This document shows positions 8,577 through 17,452 of a DNA stretch of 64,000 nucleotides, in pieces. The notes under the pieces are model-generated. The model ran no database searches, was not told where the DNA came from, and was given only the letters and a program-made list of their open reading frames with translations. The position numbers and the translations under genes were made by a program. The stretch lies in assembly GCF_014695385.1 (NCBI RefSeq), contig NZ_JACJOD010000031.1:186001-250000 (forward strand), written 5' to 3'. Origin of the DNA: Trichocoleus sp. FACHB-46. Its GTDB lineage: Bacteria; Cyanobacteriota; Cyanobacteriia; FACHB-46. The first letter of the stretch is position 1; each line of letters opens with the position of its first letter.

Positions 8577-9285
8577 CCATTACACGGCCTGCACCTCGTA
8601 ATTGTCGATAATAAGTTTGGCTCACAATATCTCCTTGCTCAGACAGGCGATCGATGCCAATACCATTTCGGCCCTGCTCTTTACCTGAGCTATGGATGTA
8701 GGAATGATCCCCAACATATAAGCCCACATGAGTTGCCTTGGCAGGAGAGCCAAAGAAAACTAAATCTCCTGGCTGCAACTCTTCGATCGCCACAGGCTGA
8801 ATAAATGCTTCTTGCTGATAAGCGTCTCTTGGTAGCTGGATACCCACAGAGGTGAAAGCCGCCTGCATTAATCCAGAGCAATCATAATTCGGTCCCACAG
8901 TGCCACCCCAGAGATAATAGTTTGCTTGCTGCATCGCTGCATAGGTAAAGGCAATCGCCTCTGGTAGTCGAGTTTGAATTTCTGCTGCGCTCAAAGCGAT
9001 CGCTTGATACGCTGTGGCTGCAATTGCCAGTTCCGCAACATCTTCAACTCGCAGCCAGCCGGGGTAGTCGTCCTCGCACAAGCGCACTGGGATAGCTGTC
9101 GCACCATTAGAGCTTGTTGCCGTTGGAATCGATAGGATCTGTAAATGCCTGCCTTTGGCCGCTTGGGTGGCTAAGCGATCGCTTTCTGGTCCGTCGTAAA
9201 GGTTTAAGTGAGCTTGGCACTGATACTCTACTGGCTGAGAGGAGCTAGCCTCGAAAGCTGCTTGTAAATCGGTGAGAGAAACCAT
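8554..9285 (-). CDS. NlpC/P60 peptidoglycan endopeptidase with N-terminal SH3b domain
   Basis: The 243-residue protein has an SH3b-like domain (about residues 20-90) followed by an NlpC/P60 cysteine peptidase. Cys136 lies in 'NYDCSGLMQAAF', His186 in 'ATHVGLYVGDHSYIH', with His198 as the likely third residue. It matches the two-domain gamma-D-glutamyl-L-diamino acid endopeptidases whose structures are known from Anabaena and Nostoc, which trim peptidoglycan tripeptides during recycling. No signal peptide is present, so a cytoplasmic recycling role fits. All key residues are intact. The 3' end overlaps the GT39-like gene. Confidence 0.93.
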   Translation of the reverse strand: MVSLTDLQAAFEASSSQPVEYQCQAHLNLYDGPESDRLATQAAKGRHLQILSIPTATSSNGATAIPVRLCEDDYPGWLRVEDVAELAIAATAYQAIALSAAEIQTRLPEAIAFTYAAMQQANYYLWGGTVGPNYDCSGLMQAAFTSVGIQLPRDAYQQEAFIQPVAIEELQPGDLVFFGSPAKATHVGLYVGDHSYIHSSGKEQGRNGIGIDRLSEQGDIVSQTYYRQLRGAGRVMASYQPQS

Positions 9286-9527
9286 GAATCAAAAATTGGG
9301 AGAGAAGCACTTAGTAGTAATCACTTAGTTTTATGCATAATCGGGTCTGAAACCAGAGGCCGCGAAAAACTGCTGATTCGAGCCGCTACCCAGAGTCAGT
9401 CGGACTGGTATAAGTGATACTGCTAGAGCAATCTCAAATGGGTTGTTAGAGGCACACTCCACCAACCTGATAAATCCTTTAGGACTGCTATATCCTATTC
9501 CTCTATTAAGTTACCCATCGAGTCACA

Positions 9528-10478
9528 ATGGCATTTTTCCGTAAAGACGAACAACTTGAAACCCTGGGCGATCGCGTCCTAGAAACGACTTGGGCCGAGT
9601 TTCCCGGATTGGCTCGCAACCAAATCGCGCTTACCTGGGTAGTTTATGATCCCCCAGTCTCCGTCAATACTGGAGGTGCCTTGAGTCCAGATGCCTTCTG
9701 GAACCATGCCGTGAGAGGGTTTAGCTATCGAGGAGTGGAGCGAATCTATCCAGCGAGTGTAGTGAAATTGTTCTACTTGGTGGCAATGCATGAATGGCTA
9801 GAAAAAGGCATGATTCAGCCGTCAGCCGAGTTAGAGCGAGCCGCCCGCGACATGATTGTGGATTCTAGCAATGATGCCACTAGCTTGGTAGTTGATGTTT
9901 TGACTGGCACAACTAGTGGCCCAGAACTACCCCTTGGCCCTTTCGAAACCTGGAAACAGCAGCGCAATCTAGTCAACCGCTATTTTCAATCGTTGGGTTG
10001 GCCAGAACTAGAAACCATCAATCTCAACCAGAAAACTTGGTGTGATGGTGCCTATGGCCGCGAGCGGGCGTTTTTAGGAGAACTGATGGAAAACCGCAAT
10101 ATGCTGACGACAGAAGCATCAGCTCGTCTGGTACACAGCATTGTGGGGGGGGTAGCGGTGTCATCCGAGCGATCGCAAGCCATGATGGCCTTAATGAAGC
10201 GCAGCCTCGACCCGAACGACCTAGCGGCTGATCCAGAAAATCAAGTTACTGGCTTCTTAGGCGGAGGTTTACCTCAGGCAGCCCAGGTTTGGTCAAAAGC
10301 AGGTTTAACCAGTCAAGTGCGGCATGACGCTGCTTATGTTGAGCTTGCTGGGAAGCGGCCTTATCTTCTAGTTGTTTTTACGGAAGGCAAAGCCCATAGC
10401 CAGAACGAAGCGATTCTGCCATTTGTGTCGCAGCAAGTTGCCGCTGCAATCGCTTCTATCGCGGCTGACAGTGCTTAA
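9528..10478 (+). CDS. Serine hydrolase, class A beta-lactamase fold
   Basis: The 316-residue product has the three beta-lactamase motifs: S77-V-V-K80 in 'YPASVVKLFYLV', an SxN-type element in 'VDSSNDATSLV' (near residue 115), and a K-A-G version of the KTG box in 'VWSKAGLTSQ'. There is no obvious signal peptide, which is unusual for a secreted beta-lactamase. It may be a cytoplasmic peptidase or esterase of the same fold. The altered KTG box also argues against a classical antibiotic-resistance role. It stands alone between the NlpC/P60 gene (divergent) and the outer-membrane protein gene. Confidence 0.85.
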   Translation: MAFFRKDEQLETLGDRVLETTWAEFPGLARNQIALTWVVYDPPVSVNTGGALSPDAFWNHAVRGFSYRGVERIYPASVVKLFYLVAMHEWLEKGMIQPSAELERAARDMIVDSSNDATSLVVDVLTGTTSGPELPLGPFETWKQQRNLVNRYFQSLGWPELETINLNQKTWCDGAYGRERAFLGELMENRNMLTTEASARLVHSIVGGVAVSSERSQAMMALMKRSLDPNDLAADPENQVTGFLGGGLPQAAQVWSKAGLTSQVRHDAAYVELAGKRPYLLVVFTEGKAHSQNEAILPFVSQQVAAAIASIAADSA

Positions 10479-10721
10479 GATTATCCCCTAGAAGTTGCTG
10501 GATGCTGGTAAAACTGGCTACAAGCCAGTAATCCTCTCAAAACAAATTAAAACAGAATCTATGTCTTAGGAAGTGGCAAAATTGTTCAAAATTCCCTAAA
10601 TTAGCGGTATGGCGGTCAATTTGCCGATACATTTACCTATAGCGAAAGATAACGAGAGCTAGCTAAAGCTTTAGGTTGGCCTAAGTTTTAGTTCAAGATA
10701 CATTGAGGAGTGCTTGTGAAT

Positions 10722-11657
10722 ATGACTTTTTTTAGACGCGTTTCTTCCCTACTCAGCCTCAGCGCTCTATTGGTGATTTGTGGTACCTTGTCAGCTCAAG
10801 CCGAAACCACTACCTCCCTTGAGGCAACTTTAGCAACGCCGTCTGCTCAGCCAGAAGTAGCGACCCAGCCTGATACGGCTGACACGACAGTTACTGCGAC
10901 GCAAGTTTCTGAGTCTGCCAATACTTATTCTTTCAGCGCCACTGCGCCGACGTTGTTTGCCAACCACACGGAGTCTACTAGTTCTGCTGCCGCTCAAGTA
11001 GAAGCTGCTGCTCCATTGGCAGCGACAGAAGCACTACCAGAAGCATCCGCAGAAATGTCTACGGAGATGTCTCCAGAGATGTCTGTAGAGACGGCTAAGA
11101 CAGCCCCCGTTCCTGGAACCACTGTTACTTCTGCTCAAGTTTTGAACGAGCAACCAGCGATCGCTCCTACCACGGATGAAGCGGCAGTGCCTACCGCCGA
11201 AGCAGAAGCACCAAAAATTGCTCAATCTGTTGAGCCTGGTCGTGGCACTCGTTCTGGTTCTAGCTACGTCGGTGTCGGTCTTAACGTGGGCATTACTGGA
11301 GATACCGCTCTGGGCGATACGAATTTCACAGTCCTCAGCAAAATTGGTTTAACCAGAACCATTTCGGTCAGACCTTCCGTGATGATCGGGGATGATGCAG
11401 ATATCTTGATCCCAGTCACACTAGACTTCCCCAGCTACACCGCTGATGAGATTGGCATCTCAGCCGCTCCTTATGTAGGTGCAGGTGTCGCGATTACAAC
11501 TGGAGATAGTGATGTAGTCAGACTGTTGCTGACTGGCGGTGTTGATGTGCCTCTCACCCCACAATTCACTGCAACTGCTGCTGTCAATGCTGCCGTGTTT
11601 GATGATACGGATATTGGTCTGCTACTAGGCGTTGGCTATAACTTCACTTCTCGCTAA
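10722..11657 (+). CDS. Secreted protein with Ala/Thr/Glu-rich linker and C-terminal outer-membrane-type barrel
   Basis: A signal peptide (cleavage after LSAQA, about residue 27) is followed by roughly 150 residues of low-complexity Ala/Thr/Pro/Glu sequence, including a short EMSxEMSxEMS micro-repeat. The last 130 residues show alternating hydrophobic strands ('SSYVGVGLNVGITGD', 'YVGAGVAITTGD') and end in 'GVGYNFTSR', as in outer-membrane beta-barrels. The barrel is short, about eight strands. The flexible linker may cross the peptidoglycan. GAGGAG at 10705-10710 serves the ATG at 10722 or an in-frame GTG at 10716. A strong terminator follows. Specific function unknown. Confidence 0.75.
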   Translation: MTFFRRVSSLLSLSALLVICGTLSAQAETTTSLEATLATPSAQPEVATQPDTADTTVTATQVSESANTYSFSATAPTLFANHTESTSSAAAQVEAAAPLAATEALPEASAEMSTEMSPEMSVETAKTAPVPGTTVTSAQVLNEQPAIAPTTDEAAVPTAEAEAPKIAQSVEPGRGTRSGSSYVGVGLNVGITGDTALGDTNFTVLSKIGLTRTISVRPSVMIGDDADILIPVTLDFPSYTADEIGISAAPYVGAGVAITTGDSDVVRLLLTGGVDVPLTPQFTATAAVNAAVFDDTDIGLLLGVGYNFTSR

Positions 11658-11689
11658 GGTCTTGCTCGCTGAGTGAGCCTAAGTTAATT

Positions 11690-11733
11690 GAACCCCCTGA
11701 AGCTGTGGTTAGCTGGCAGGGGGTTCCGTTTTA
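11690..11733 (+). terminator. Rho-independent terminator
   Basis: GAACCCCCTG (11690-11699) pairs perfectly with CAGGGGGTTC (11717-11726), followed by a short T-run. It closes the barrel-protein gene. Confidence 0.82.
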
Positions 11734-11795
11734 GGTGCTTGATTTTCTTTCAGGTTGAGGGCGATCGCTTGACTCTCCCTTTCTCTAAGGCTCCC

Positions 11796-13142
11796 TTATT
11801 CAGGCTTCACTTTGCTGATATTGGCTAACGTGCCATCATCTTTGACACTCCAGACATCGTAGCTACCGATGACATCCCCGTTTTCGTCAATATCCACGTT
11901 GCCGCTAGCACCCTGGTAGTTAATATCTTGACCAGTACGCAGTAGCTTCAACCCTTCACAAACATCCGAAACTTCTGTGCCGGGCGCATTAGCTACATCC
12001 CGCAACTTGCTCTGCACCCCTTCCCCCGTATTTGCCTTGGCTGCCTCCGCCGCTAGCATCAACAGCACTGCCGCATCCCAAGAGTGCGGTACGTAGGCGC
12101 TGACGGATTGTCCTTTCTTTTCTTGCCAAAGCTTAGCTAATGCGTCCAGAGACTTGCCATCAGCTCCGGGCACTGTCCCGATCGCGTTGGTAATGATGAA
12201 TTTGCCGTCACTCGTTTTGCCTACCTGTTTCGGAAATTCATCGCTCTTGACGCCGTCGGTCAACATAACCTGGACTCCTTCCGTCAAGCCTTGCTCATAG
12301 GCAGATTTCAGCAGTAGGCTCCCTGTCTCGGCGTAAAGCACAGCCACGACCGCATCGGGTTTACCGCCAAAAGCAGCGGCGGCTTCCGTTTCAAAGGTGG
12401 TGGCTTTAGGGTCGTAACGGGTGGGTTTGGCTTCATTGACTACGGTGCCACCTTGTTTCTTAAAGGCTTCCACAAATTCTTTTTCAAACCCAACGCCGTA
12501 GTCGTTGTTAATCACGACCGTTGAAACTCGCTTGAAGCCGCGATCGCTCGCCAACTTCGCCAAAGCTCTGGCTTGATAGGTATCGGGGGGTGCGGTTCGA
12601 GCCCAATACCCTTGAAAGTCACCTTTTTTCGCCCGTTCTGTAAACACAGGGCTCGTACTTCCCGGTGAAATCAGCATCACCTTGTTGCGAGCCGCTACAT
12701 CCACAGCGGCACTAGAAACGCTACTAGCAAACGAGCCGACTACACCAGCAACTTTATCTGCTTCAGCCAGTTTGGTCATCCCTTCAGCACCTGCGGTGGG
12801 ATCAGTCTGATCATCCTCTGCTACCAGCGTCACAGGTTCACCATTCACGCCCCCACATTGGTTGGCTTGGTCCACGGCCAAGGGCACAGAAGCTAGCATG
12901 GCCTGGCCGATCGGCGCTAAGTCCCCTGTAGCGGGCAGCAAAGAACCAATTTTCAAGCCCTTAGCATTAGCAGTAGAGGCTGCGGGAGTCGAACCCGTCG
13001 AGCTCGTCTGGCCTTGGTTGCCTTGATTGGTGTTGGTAGCATCTTGGCAGGCAGTCGCGAGTAAACCTGTAATTAAAGTTGTGATGGCTAAAGTGATTGC
13101 TAGGCGAGGCCTCAGACCACTTGCTGAAGCAAAATTTTTCAT
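11796..13142 (-). CDS. ABC transporter substrate-binding lipoprotein, branched-chain/neutral amino acid type
   Basis: The 448-residue protein has a lipoprotein signal peptide with lipobox LLATAC (Cys about residue 32) and then a low-complexity Thr/Ser/Gly spacer. The periplasmic-binding fold begins at 'KIGSLLPATGDLAPIGQAM' and continues with 'VVGSFASSVSSAAVDVA' and 'TVVINNDYGVGFEKEFVEAF', typical of LivJ/NatB-type binding proteins for neutral or branched-chain amino acids. No permease or ATPase gene is adjacent, so it must work with a transporter encoded elsewhere or act as a sensor. The start has a modest AGG ribosome-binding site. Confidence 0.88.
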   Translation of the reverse strand: MKNFASASGLRPRLAITLAITTLITGLLATACQDATNTNQGNQGQTSSTGSTPAASTANAKGLKIGSLLPATGDLAPIGQAMLASVPLAVDQANQCGGVNGEPVTLVAEDDQTDPTAGAEGMTKLAEADKVAGVVGSFASSVSSAAVDVAARNKVMLISPGSTSPVFTERAKKGDFQGYWARTAPPDTYQARALAKLASDRGFKRVSTVVINNDYGVGFEKEFVEAFKKQGGTVVNEAKPTRYDPKATTFETEAAAAFGGKPDAVVAVLYAETGSLLLKSAYEQGLTEGVQVMLTDGVKSDEFPKQVGKTSDGKFIITNAIGTVPGADGKSLDALAKLWQEKKGQSVSAYVPHSWDAAVLLMLAAEAAKANTGEGVQSKLRDVANAPGTEVSDVCEGLKLLRTGQDINYQGASGNVDIDENGDVIGSYDVWSVKDDGTLANISKVKPE

Positions 13143-13230
13143 TTGGACCTAGTACTCTTCTATGGTGCAAATGAATCATGACTGAATTGCTGGGGAAACT
13201 CAAGTTTGTTGCGAGCAGAGCGCTACAAAC

Positions 13231-13265
13231 AAAAAAGACCCAGATAGTCCTGAGCCTCAGTCTTG
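13231..13265 (-). terminator. Probable terminator downstream of tRNA-Ser
   Basis: On the minus strand, AAGACT and GGTCTT can close an imperfect hairpin followed by TTTTTT, starting about 15 bases beyond the tRNA 3' end. The stem is imperfect, so the call is moderate. Confidence 0.55.
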
Positions 13266-13280
13266 AATGTTCTTTTTGAA

Positions 13281-13372
13281 CGGAGAGGGAGGGATTCGAA
13301 CCCTCGGTACGGTCTTACGATTCGTACAACAGATTAGCAATCTGCCGCTTTCGACCACTCAGCCACCTCTCC
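13281..13372 (-). tRNA. tRNA-Ser(GCU)
   Basis: Read on the minus strand, a GGAGAGG acceptor arm pairs with CCTCTCC and is followed by discriminator G. The anticodon stem CAGAT/ATCTG encloses the loop with anticodon GCT, which reads AGC and AGU serine codons. A long variable arm, as expected for serine tRNA, precedes the 'GGTTCGAATCC' T-arm. The length is 92 bases and CCA is not encoded. Confidence 0.95.
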
Positions 13373-14114
13373 AGGGTGACGGTAAACTATCATAGCAGAC
13401 TTTTCTCAGAATGAACACAGCAACCTATAACTTTCGGTAGATAGTTTGCTGGCTCTGCGGCAAGCCGTAGCCATGAAGCTCAATCATTCTACCGTACTGT
13501 TGGAATTATTTGACTATTTTTTTGCAGAGAATGTCTAAAAAGTTCATTCTGGTCAGTTACCGGGCATCTGCCAGCAAAACTGGTTGTTGTTGACCTCACT
13601 GCAACTCATGCCGAAGCTAAATGTCTATCGCTCATTGTTCAGAGTGATACAGTTTGGATTTGCTTGGGTGGCTATGCTGCTAAACGCCAGCGATCGCGCC
13701 TTCTATTCCTCAACTCATAATTAGAGTTGACCATGACCTAGCAAATTTAAGCAGTCTAGCGCTAGCCCACTGCATCTTCCAGCACGACTTTTCAGTTGCT
13801 AATAAACATATTTGGCTGCTCAAAAATTAATGTTTTCTTTATTTATCTAAATTCTACTGAGATTATCTCTCGGCTAGCACGGATGGGCTATATTGCACCA
13901 ATAAATCCTGTGTAGGCACAACTCGTTTTCATGGTTAACCAGCTAAAGGTTCGATTATGGCGTGATCCCCGCTGAACTTACTAACTGTAATTCGCTAATA
14001 TGTTGCTTGGATTTAATACGTAATGGTAAAGGCGATCGCTTTTTTAGATAACAGCAATAAAATTTAGATTCAAAATTAATTGAATTTCCATCGCAGCCAG
14101 CAATTTCACTTTTT

Positions 14115-14143
14115 TTGAAAAAAATGAATTAACGTAGTATACT
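14115..14143 (+). promoter_or_regulatory. Sigma-70-type promoter for the sucrose-phosphate-synthase-like gene
   Basis: TTGAAA (14115-14120) and TATACT (14138-14143) are separated by 17 bases, each hexamer differing from consensus at one or two positions. Transcription would begin near 14150 and give a leader of about 380 bases before the ATG at 14529. Confidence 0.6.
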
Positions 14144-14182
14144 ATCGAGCAAACTTAATAAACCTTCTGGTACCGCAATGCT

Positions 14183-14203
14183 GAATCACTCAATCAGTGA
14201 TTC
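14183..14203 (+). promoter_or_regulatory. Perfect inverted repeat in the leader
   Basis: GAATCACT and AGTGATTC are separated by CAATC. The 8-base arms lie about 30-50 bases downstream of the predicted transcription start, where they could be a repressor site or an RNA hairpin. There is no T-run. Confidence 0.45.
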
Positions 14204-14528
14204 CAAGATCTGAGATAGCTCTGTGCTCAATTTGTAGTTTTTATAGGCTACATCAGGTTTTCAAGCAAGAAGTTCATTGAAGTTTAGCGAACGGGAGAGG
14301 TTCCATGCACAAGACAAAACGTGGTTCTCCGGAGCTGTTTTTATAGGAATATCCTCAGTTAGTCTTTCGATTCTATTTGCTATCAAAAGCCTGGATTTAG
14401 CAAGATATATCCTCTGACTGATGCCTTCAGCAGCCGCTAATCCTAGTATTTGAATCGTAAGAGCAAAAGCAATTTTTGAGAGCCATTTCGCTCAGTTTTT
14501 TATTAACTTTAGGTATAAGCTTAAAGCC

Positions 14529-15803
14529 ATGTTTTCTCTGAAAAATCAGCATGTCGCCCTGATTTCCGTCCACGGCGACCCTGCAATCGAGATTGGCAAA
14601 GAAGAGGCTGGGGGACAAAACGTTTACGTACGGCAAGTGGGTGAAGCACTAGCCCGCCAAGGGTGGCAGGTAGATATGTTTACCCGCCAGAGCAGCGCCG
14701 ACCAACCCGCTATTGTGGAGCATGCTCCTAACTGCCGCACCATTCGTTTAGTTGCAGGCCCTGAGGATTTTGTACCTCGGGATGAGATCTTCGAGTTTCT
14801 GCCAGAATTTTTGCAAAAGTTTCTTGATTTTCAGGCAGAGTCTGGGATTGAGTATCCGGTTGTTCACACCAACTACTGGATGTCTTCCTGGGTGGGAATG
14901 GAGCTAAAAAAACGCAAAAAAATTCAACAAGTGCATACATACCACTCCCTAGGAGCGGTGAAGTACAAGTCAATTTCTACAATTCCTCTGATTGCTAGCA
15001 CTCGTCTGGCAACGGAGAAAACTTGTTTGGAAACGGCTGAGCGTATTGTGGCAACTAGCCCTCAAGAGCGAGAGCACATGCGATCGCTGGTTTCCACTCG
15101 CGGCAAAATTGACATTATTCCTTGTGGTACTGATATTCAGCGGTTTGGCTCGTTCTCACAATTAGAAGCACGGGAAAAGCTGGGCCTTAATCCTGAAGAT
15201 AAGGTGGTGTTTTATGTGGGACGATTTGACCCTCGCAAAGGCATTGAAACCTTAGTACGGGCGGTAGGTCGCTCGAAGTTTCGCGATCAAGCGAACCTGA
15301 AGTTGGTGATTGGTGGCGGTAGTCGTCCGGGACAAAGCGATGGCATGGAGCGCGATCGCATTGAGGGGATTGTCAAGGAGCTAGGTCTGAGCGACATGAC
15401 TATTTTCCCTGGTCGTCTGGGTGACGACACGTTACCCGCCTTCTACGCTGCGGCGGATGTGTGTGTGGTGCCTAGCCATTACGAACCGTTCGGTCTGGTA
15501 GCGATTGAGGCAATGGCCAGCGGTACGCCTGTGGTTGCGAGTGATGTGGGTGGTTTGCAGTTTACGGTAGTCCCGGAAGAGACGGGCCTACTGGCACCTG
15601 CTCAAGATGATGCTGCCTTTGCTGAGGCGATCGATCGGATCTTGAGTGATGCAACTTGGCGCAATCAGCTAGGGGTTGCGGCGAGACATCGGGTAGAAAC
15701 TTACTTCAGTTGGGAAGGTGTAGCCTCACAGTTAAGTGAGCTGTACCAGAAGCTGATGAGCCAACCTGCTGCTGAGAAGGAGTTGCAAAAGGTAGGAGCA
15801 TAA
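14529..15803 (+). CDS. Sucrose-phosphate-synthase-like GT4 glycosyltransferase
   Basis: The 424-residue protein opens with 'VALISVHGDPAIEIGKEEAG' and 'GGQNVYVRQVGEALARQGW', the signature of the short cyanobacterial SPS/sucrose-synthase family, followed by 'VHTNYWMSSWVG' and 'VHTYHSLGAVK'. The donor domain has 'FYVGRFDPRKGIETL' and 'HYEPFGLVAIEAMASGTPVV' with the catalytic E-x7-E. It probably makes sucrose-6-phosphate from UDP- or ADP-glucose and fructose-6-phosphate in the cytoplasm, relevant to osmotic or dehydration stress. The C-terminal phosphatase-like domain of the longer Synechocystis enzyme is absent, as in Nostoc SPS. A related GT4 of different specificity cannot be excluded. A strong terminator follows. 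Confidence 0.75.
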   Translation: MFSLKNQHVALISVHGDPAIEIGKEEAGGQNVYVRQVGEALARQGWQVDMFTRQSSADQPAIVEHAPNCRTIRLVAGPEDFVPRDEIFEFLPEFLQKFLDFQAESGIEYPVVHTNYWMSSWVGMELKKRKKIQQVHTYHSLGAVKYKSISTIPLIASTRLATEKTCLETAERIVATSPQEREHMRSLVSTRGKIDIIPCGTDIQRFGSFSQLEAREKLGLNPEDKVVFYVGRFDPRKGIETLVRAVGRSKFRDQANLKLVIGGGSRPGQSDGMERDRIEGIVKELGLSDMTIFPGRLGDDTLPAFYAAADVCVVPSHYEPFGLVAIEAMASGTPVVASDVGGLQFTVVPEETGLLAPAQDDAAFAEAIDRILSDATWRNQLGVAARHRVETYFSWEGVASQLSELYQKLMSQPAAEKELQKVGA

Positions 15804-15834
15804 CCCGCAAATTCTTGAGGTGATAAGTCACTCA

Positions 15835-15874
15835 AACCTGATGGCTGTGCTTTGGTGCAGTTGTCAGGTTTTTT
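15835..15874 (+). terminator. Rho-independent terminator
   Basis: AACCTGA (15835-15841) pairs with TCAGGTT near 15864-15870, with extra pairing inside the loop, followed by TTTTTT. It closes the sucrose-phosphate-synthase-like gene. Confidence 0.82.
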
Positions 15875-15988
15875 ATTGACTCTCTGTACGAGCTACTTGC
15901 CAAAATTGCTACTGAAGACACTGAACTCGAAGCGTTGTTAGGCTGGGTCTGGTTTCCATCAACCTAGATTTAGGTTCAGTTAATTGTG

Positions 15989-17425
15989 ATGAACTTGCAA
16001 CAAGCAGAGCTGTATCAGCGGATTCAAGCCTTTTCACTTGACAACCCCCATGACTCACTCTCTTTTAGCAAACGCTTAGCTCGTGAGAATGATTGGATTC
16101 TGGACTATACCCACCGAGTCATTCAGGAATACAAAAAGTTGGCATTTCTGGCAGTGGTGGCAGGGCATCCAGTCAGCCCTTCACAACAGGTAGACCAAGC
16201 TTGGCATCTCCACTTGGCCTACACTCGCTCTTACTGGGAAGAATTTTGTCCCAAGGTTTTAGGCACCCCACTACACCATGAACCGACTAGGGGTGGTAGG
16301 GCAGAGCAAGCAAAGTTTGATGACTGGTACAACCAAACGCTGAAGAGTTATGCAGATTGGTTTGGTGAACAGCCACCTGTAGATATTTGGCCTCCAGCCC
16401 ATCTTCGCTTTGCTCAAGATGCAGAGTTTATTAGAGTTGATCCACAGCAGTATTGGGTTTTGCCTAAACTACGACTGCCTAAGCCCGCGATCGCACTTCC
16501 GGCATTGCTTCTGGCCCTGGCGGTTGTCGGTTGCACACCACTGATGGCGTTGGAACTGGAGAATCCGCTTAATTTCAGAGGGCCAGAGTTTTTAGAATTC
16601 TATGTGCTGTTGGCAGTGCCAGTGATAGGGCTGGCTAGTTTATTACGCTGGCTGCTGCGCTATCCCAGTCAAGGTGTCGTTGCATCTAGTGATCTCGACT
16701 TGTACGAAACTGCATTTTTAGCAGGAGGACGACAGCAAGCTATCGATACTGCCATTGTTCGCTTAGCACAGCAGCAATACTTACAACCCAAATCTCGGAT
16801 GCAAGCAGTATCCATCACTCAGCCTTTGCCTAGTGGGAGTCATCCTCTAGAACGGGCAGTTGAAACAGCAGTTAAGGTAAACGGAAGCGTACACCACATT
16901 AGGGGAGCCGTAACCGATGTTGCTGAAGCCATTAGCGATCGCTTGCGAGAGAAAGGATTGTTATTGCCTTATTGGCGAGCATTTCTAGGCCAATGGGTTC
17001 CAGCTTTGTTAGTTGTTGCTTTGCTCCTATTAGGGATTAGCAAAGTTAGTGTTGGTCTTGAGCGTCATAGGCCCGTAGGATTTTTGATGATTCTTTGCCT
17101 TTTCACAGGCTTTGCAGCAATTCGCTGCCTGATTCCGATGAGGTTGAGTCGCTATGGTCAGAAAATTTTGCAGAACTTATTGCAGGAGAAGGCCAGTTTG
17201 AAGCAAGCAGTTTTGAATGGCACAGTGGAGCATAGTCCAGTAGGGTTGGCATTTGCTCTCTTTGGAACTGCATCTTTGTCAGGCAAATCTTTCGCGGATT
17301 TACGCTTTGCTCTGGGGCATTCAATCAGTTCTCGTAGCAGTGGTTTTGATGGTGGGGGTGGTTGCGGTAGCAGTGGTTGCGGTAGTAGTGGTTGTGGAGG
17401 TGGTTGTGGAGGCTGTGGCGGTTAA
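15989..17425 (+). CDS. TIGR04222-domain membrane protein with Gly/Cys/Ser-rich tail
   Basis: About 478 residues. The N-terminal third is soluble, with 'VSPSQQVDQAWHLHLAYTRS' as a recognisable conserved block. Two membrane helices follow ('PALLLALAVVGCTPLM' and 'FYVLLAVPVIGLASLLRW'), then a cytoplasmic TIGR04222-like region and two more helices ('WVPALLVVALLLLGI' and 'MILCLFTGFAAIRCL'). The last 27 residues are almost only Gly, Ser and Cys, with about six cysteines. Such tails occur in this family and in DUF2207-type proteins. Function is unknown; metal binding by the tail is a guess. The ATG at 15989 is preferred to an adjacent GTG at 15986. Confidence 0.8.
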   Translation: MNLQQAELYQRIQAFSLDNPHDSLSFSKRLARENDWILDYTHRVIQEYKKLAFLAVVAGHPVSPSQQVDQAWHLHLAYTRSYWEEFCPKVLGTPLHHEPTRGGRAEQAKFDDWYNQTLKSYADWFGEQPPVDIWPPAHLRFAQDAEFIRVDPQQYWVLPKLRLPKPAIALPALLLALAVVGCTPLMALELENPLNFRGPEFLEFYVLLAVPVIGLASLLRWLLRYPSQGVVASSDLDLYETAFLAGGRQQAIDTAIVRLAQQQYLQPKSRMQAVSITQPLPSGSHPLERAVETAVKVNGSVHHIRGAVTDVAEAISDRLREKGLLLPYWRAFLGQWVPALLVVALLLLGISKVSVGLERHRPVGFLMILCLFTGFAAIRCLIPMRLSRYGQKILQNLLQEKASLKQAVLNGTVEHSPVGLAFALFGTASLSGKSFADLRFALGHSISSRSSGFDGGGGCGSSGCGSSGCGGGCGGCGG

Positions 17426-17452
17426 GAAAAGGGTGTAGACTTCAACTCTCTG

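Larger units (their letters stand above)
13373..14528. other. Long gene-free, AT-rich region upstream of the sucrose-phosphate-synthase-like gene
   Basis: About 1.15 kb carries no credible reading frame. It contains one HIP1-rich patch near 14033, a near-consensus promoter (14115-14143) and a leader inverted repeat (14183-14203), both listed separately. The first 600 bases show nothing I can identify; an unrecognised small RNA is possible. Confidence 0.5.

Noticed and set aside
9528-10478. An antibiotic-resistance beta-lactamase
   Set aside because: The fold and SxxK are present, but there is no signal peptide and the KTG box is altered to KAG.
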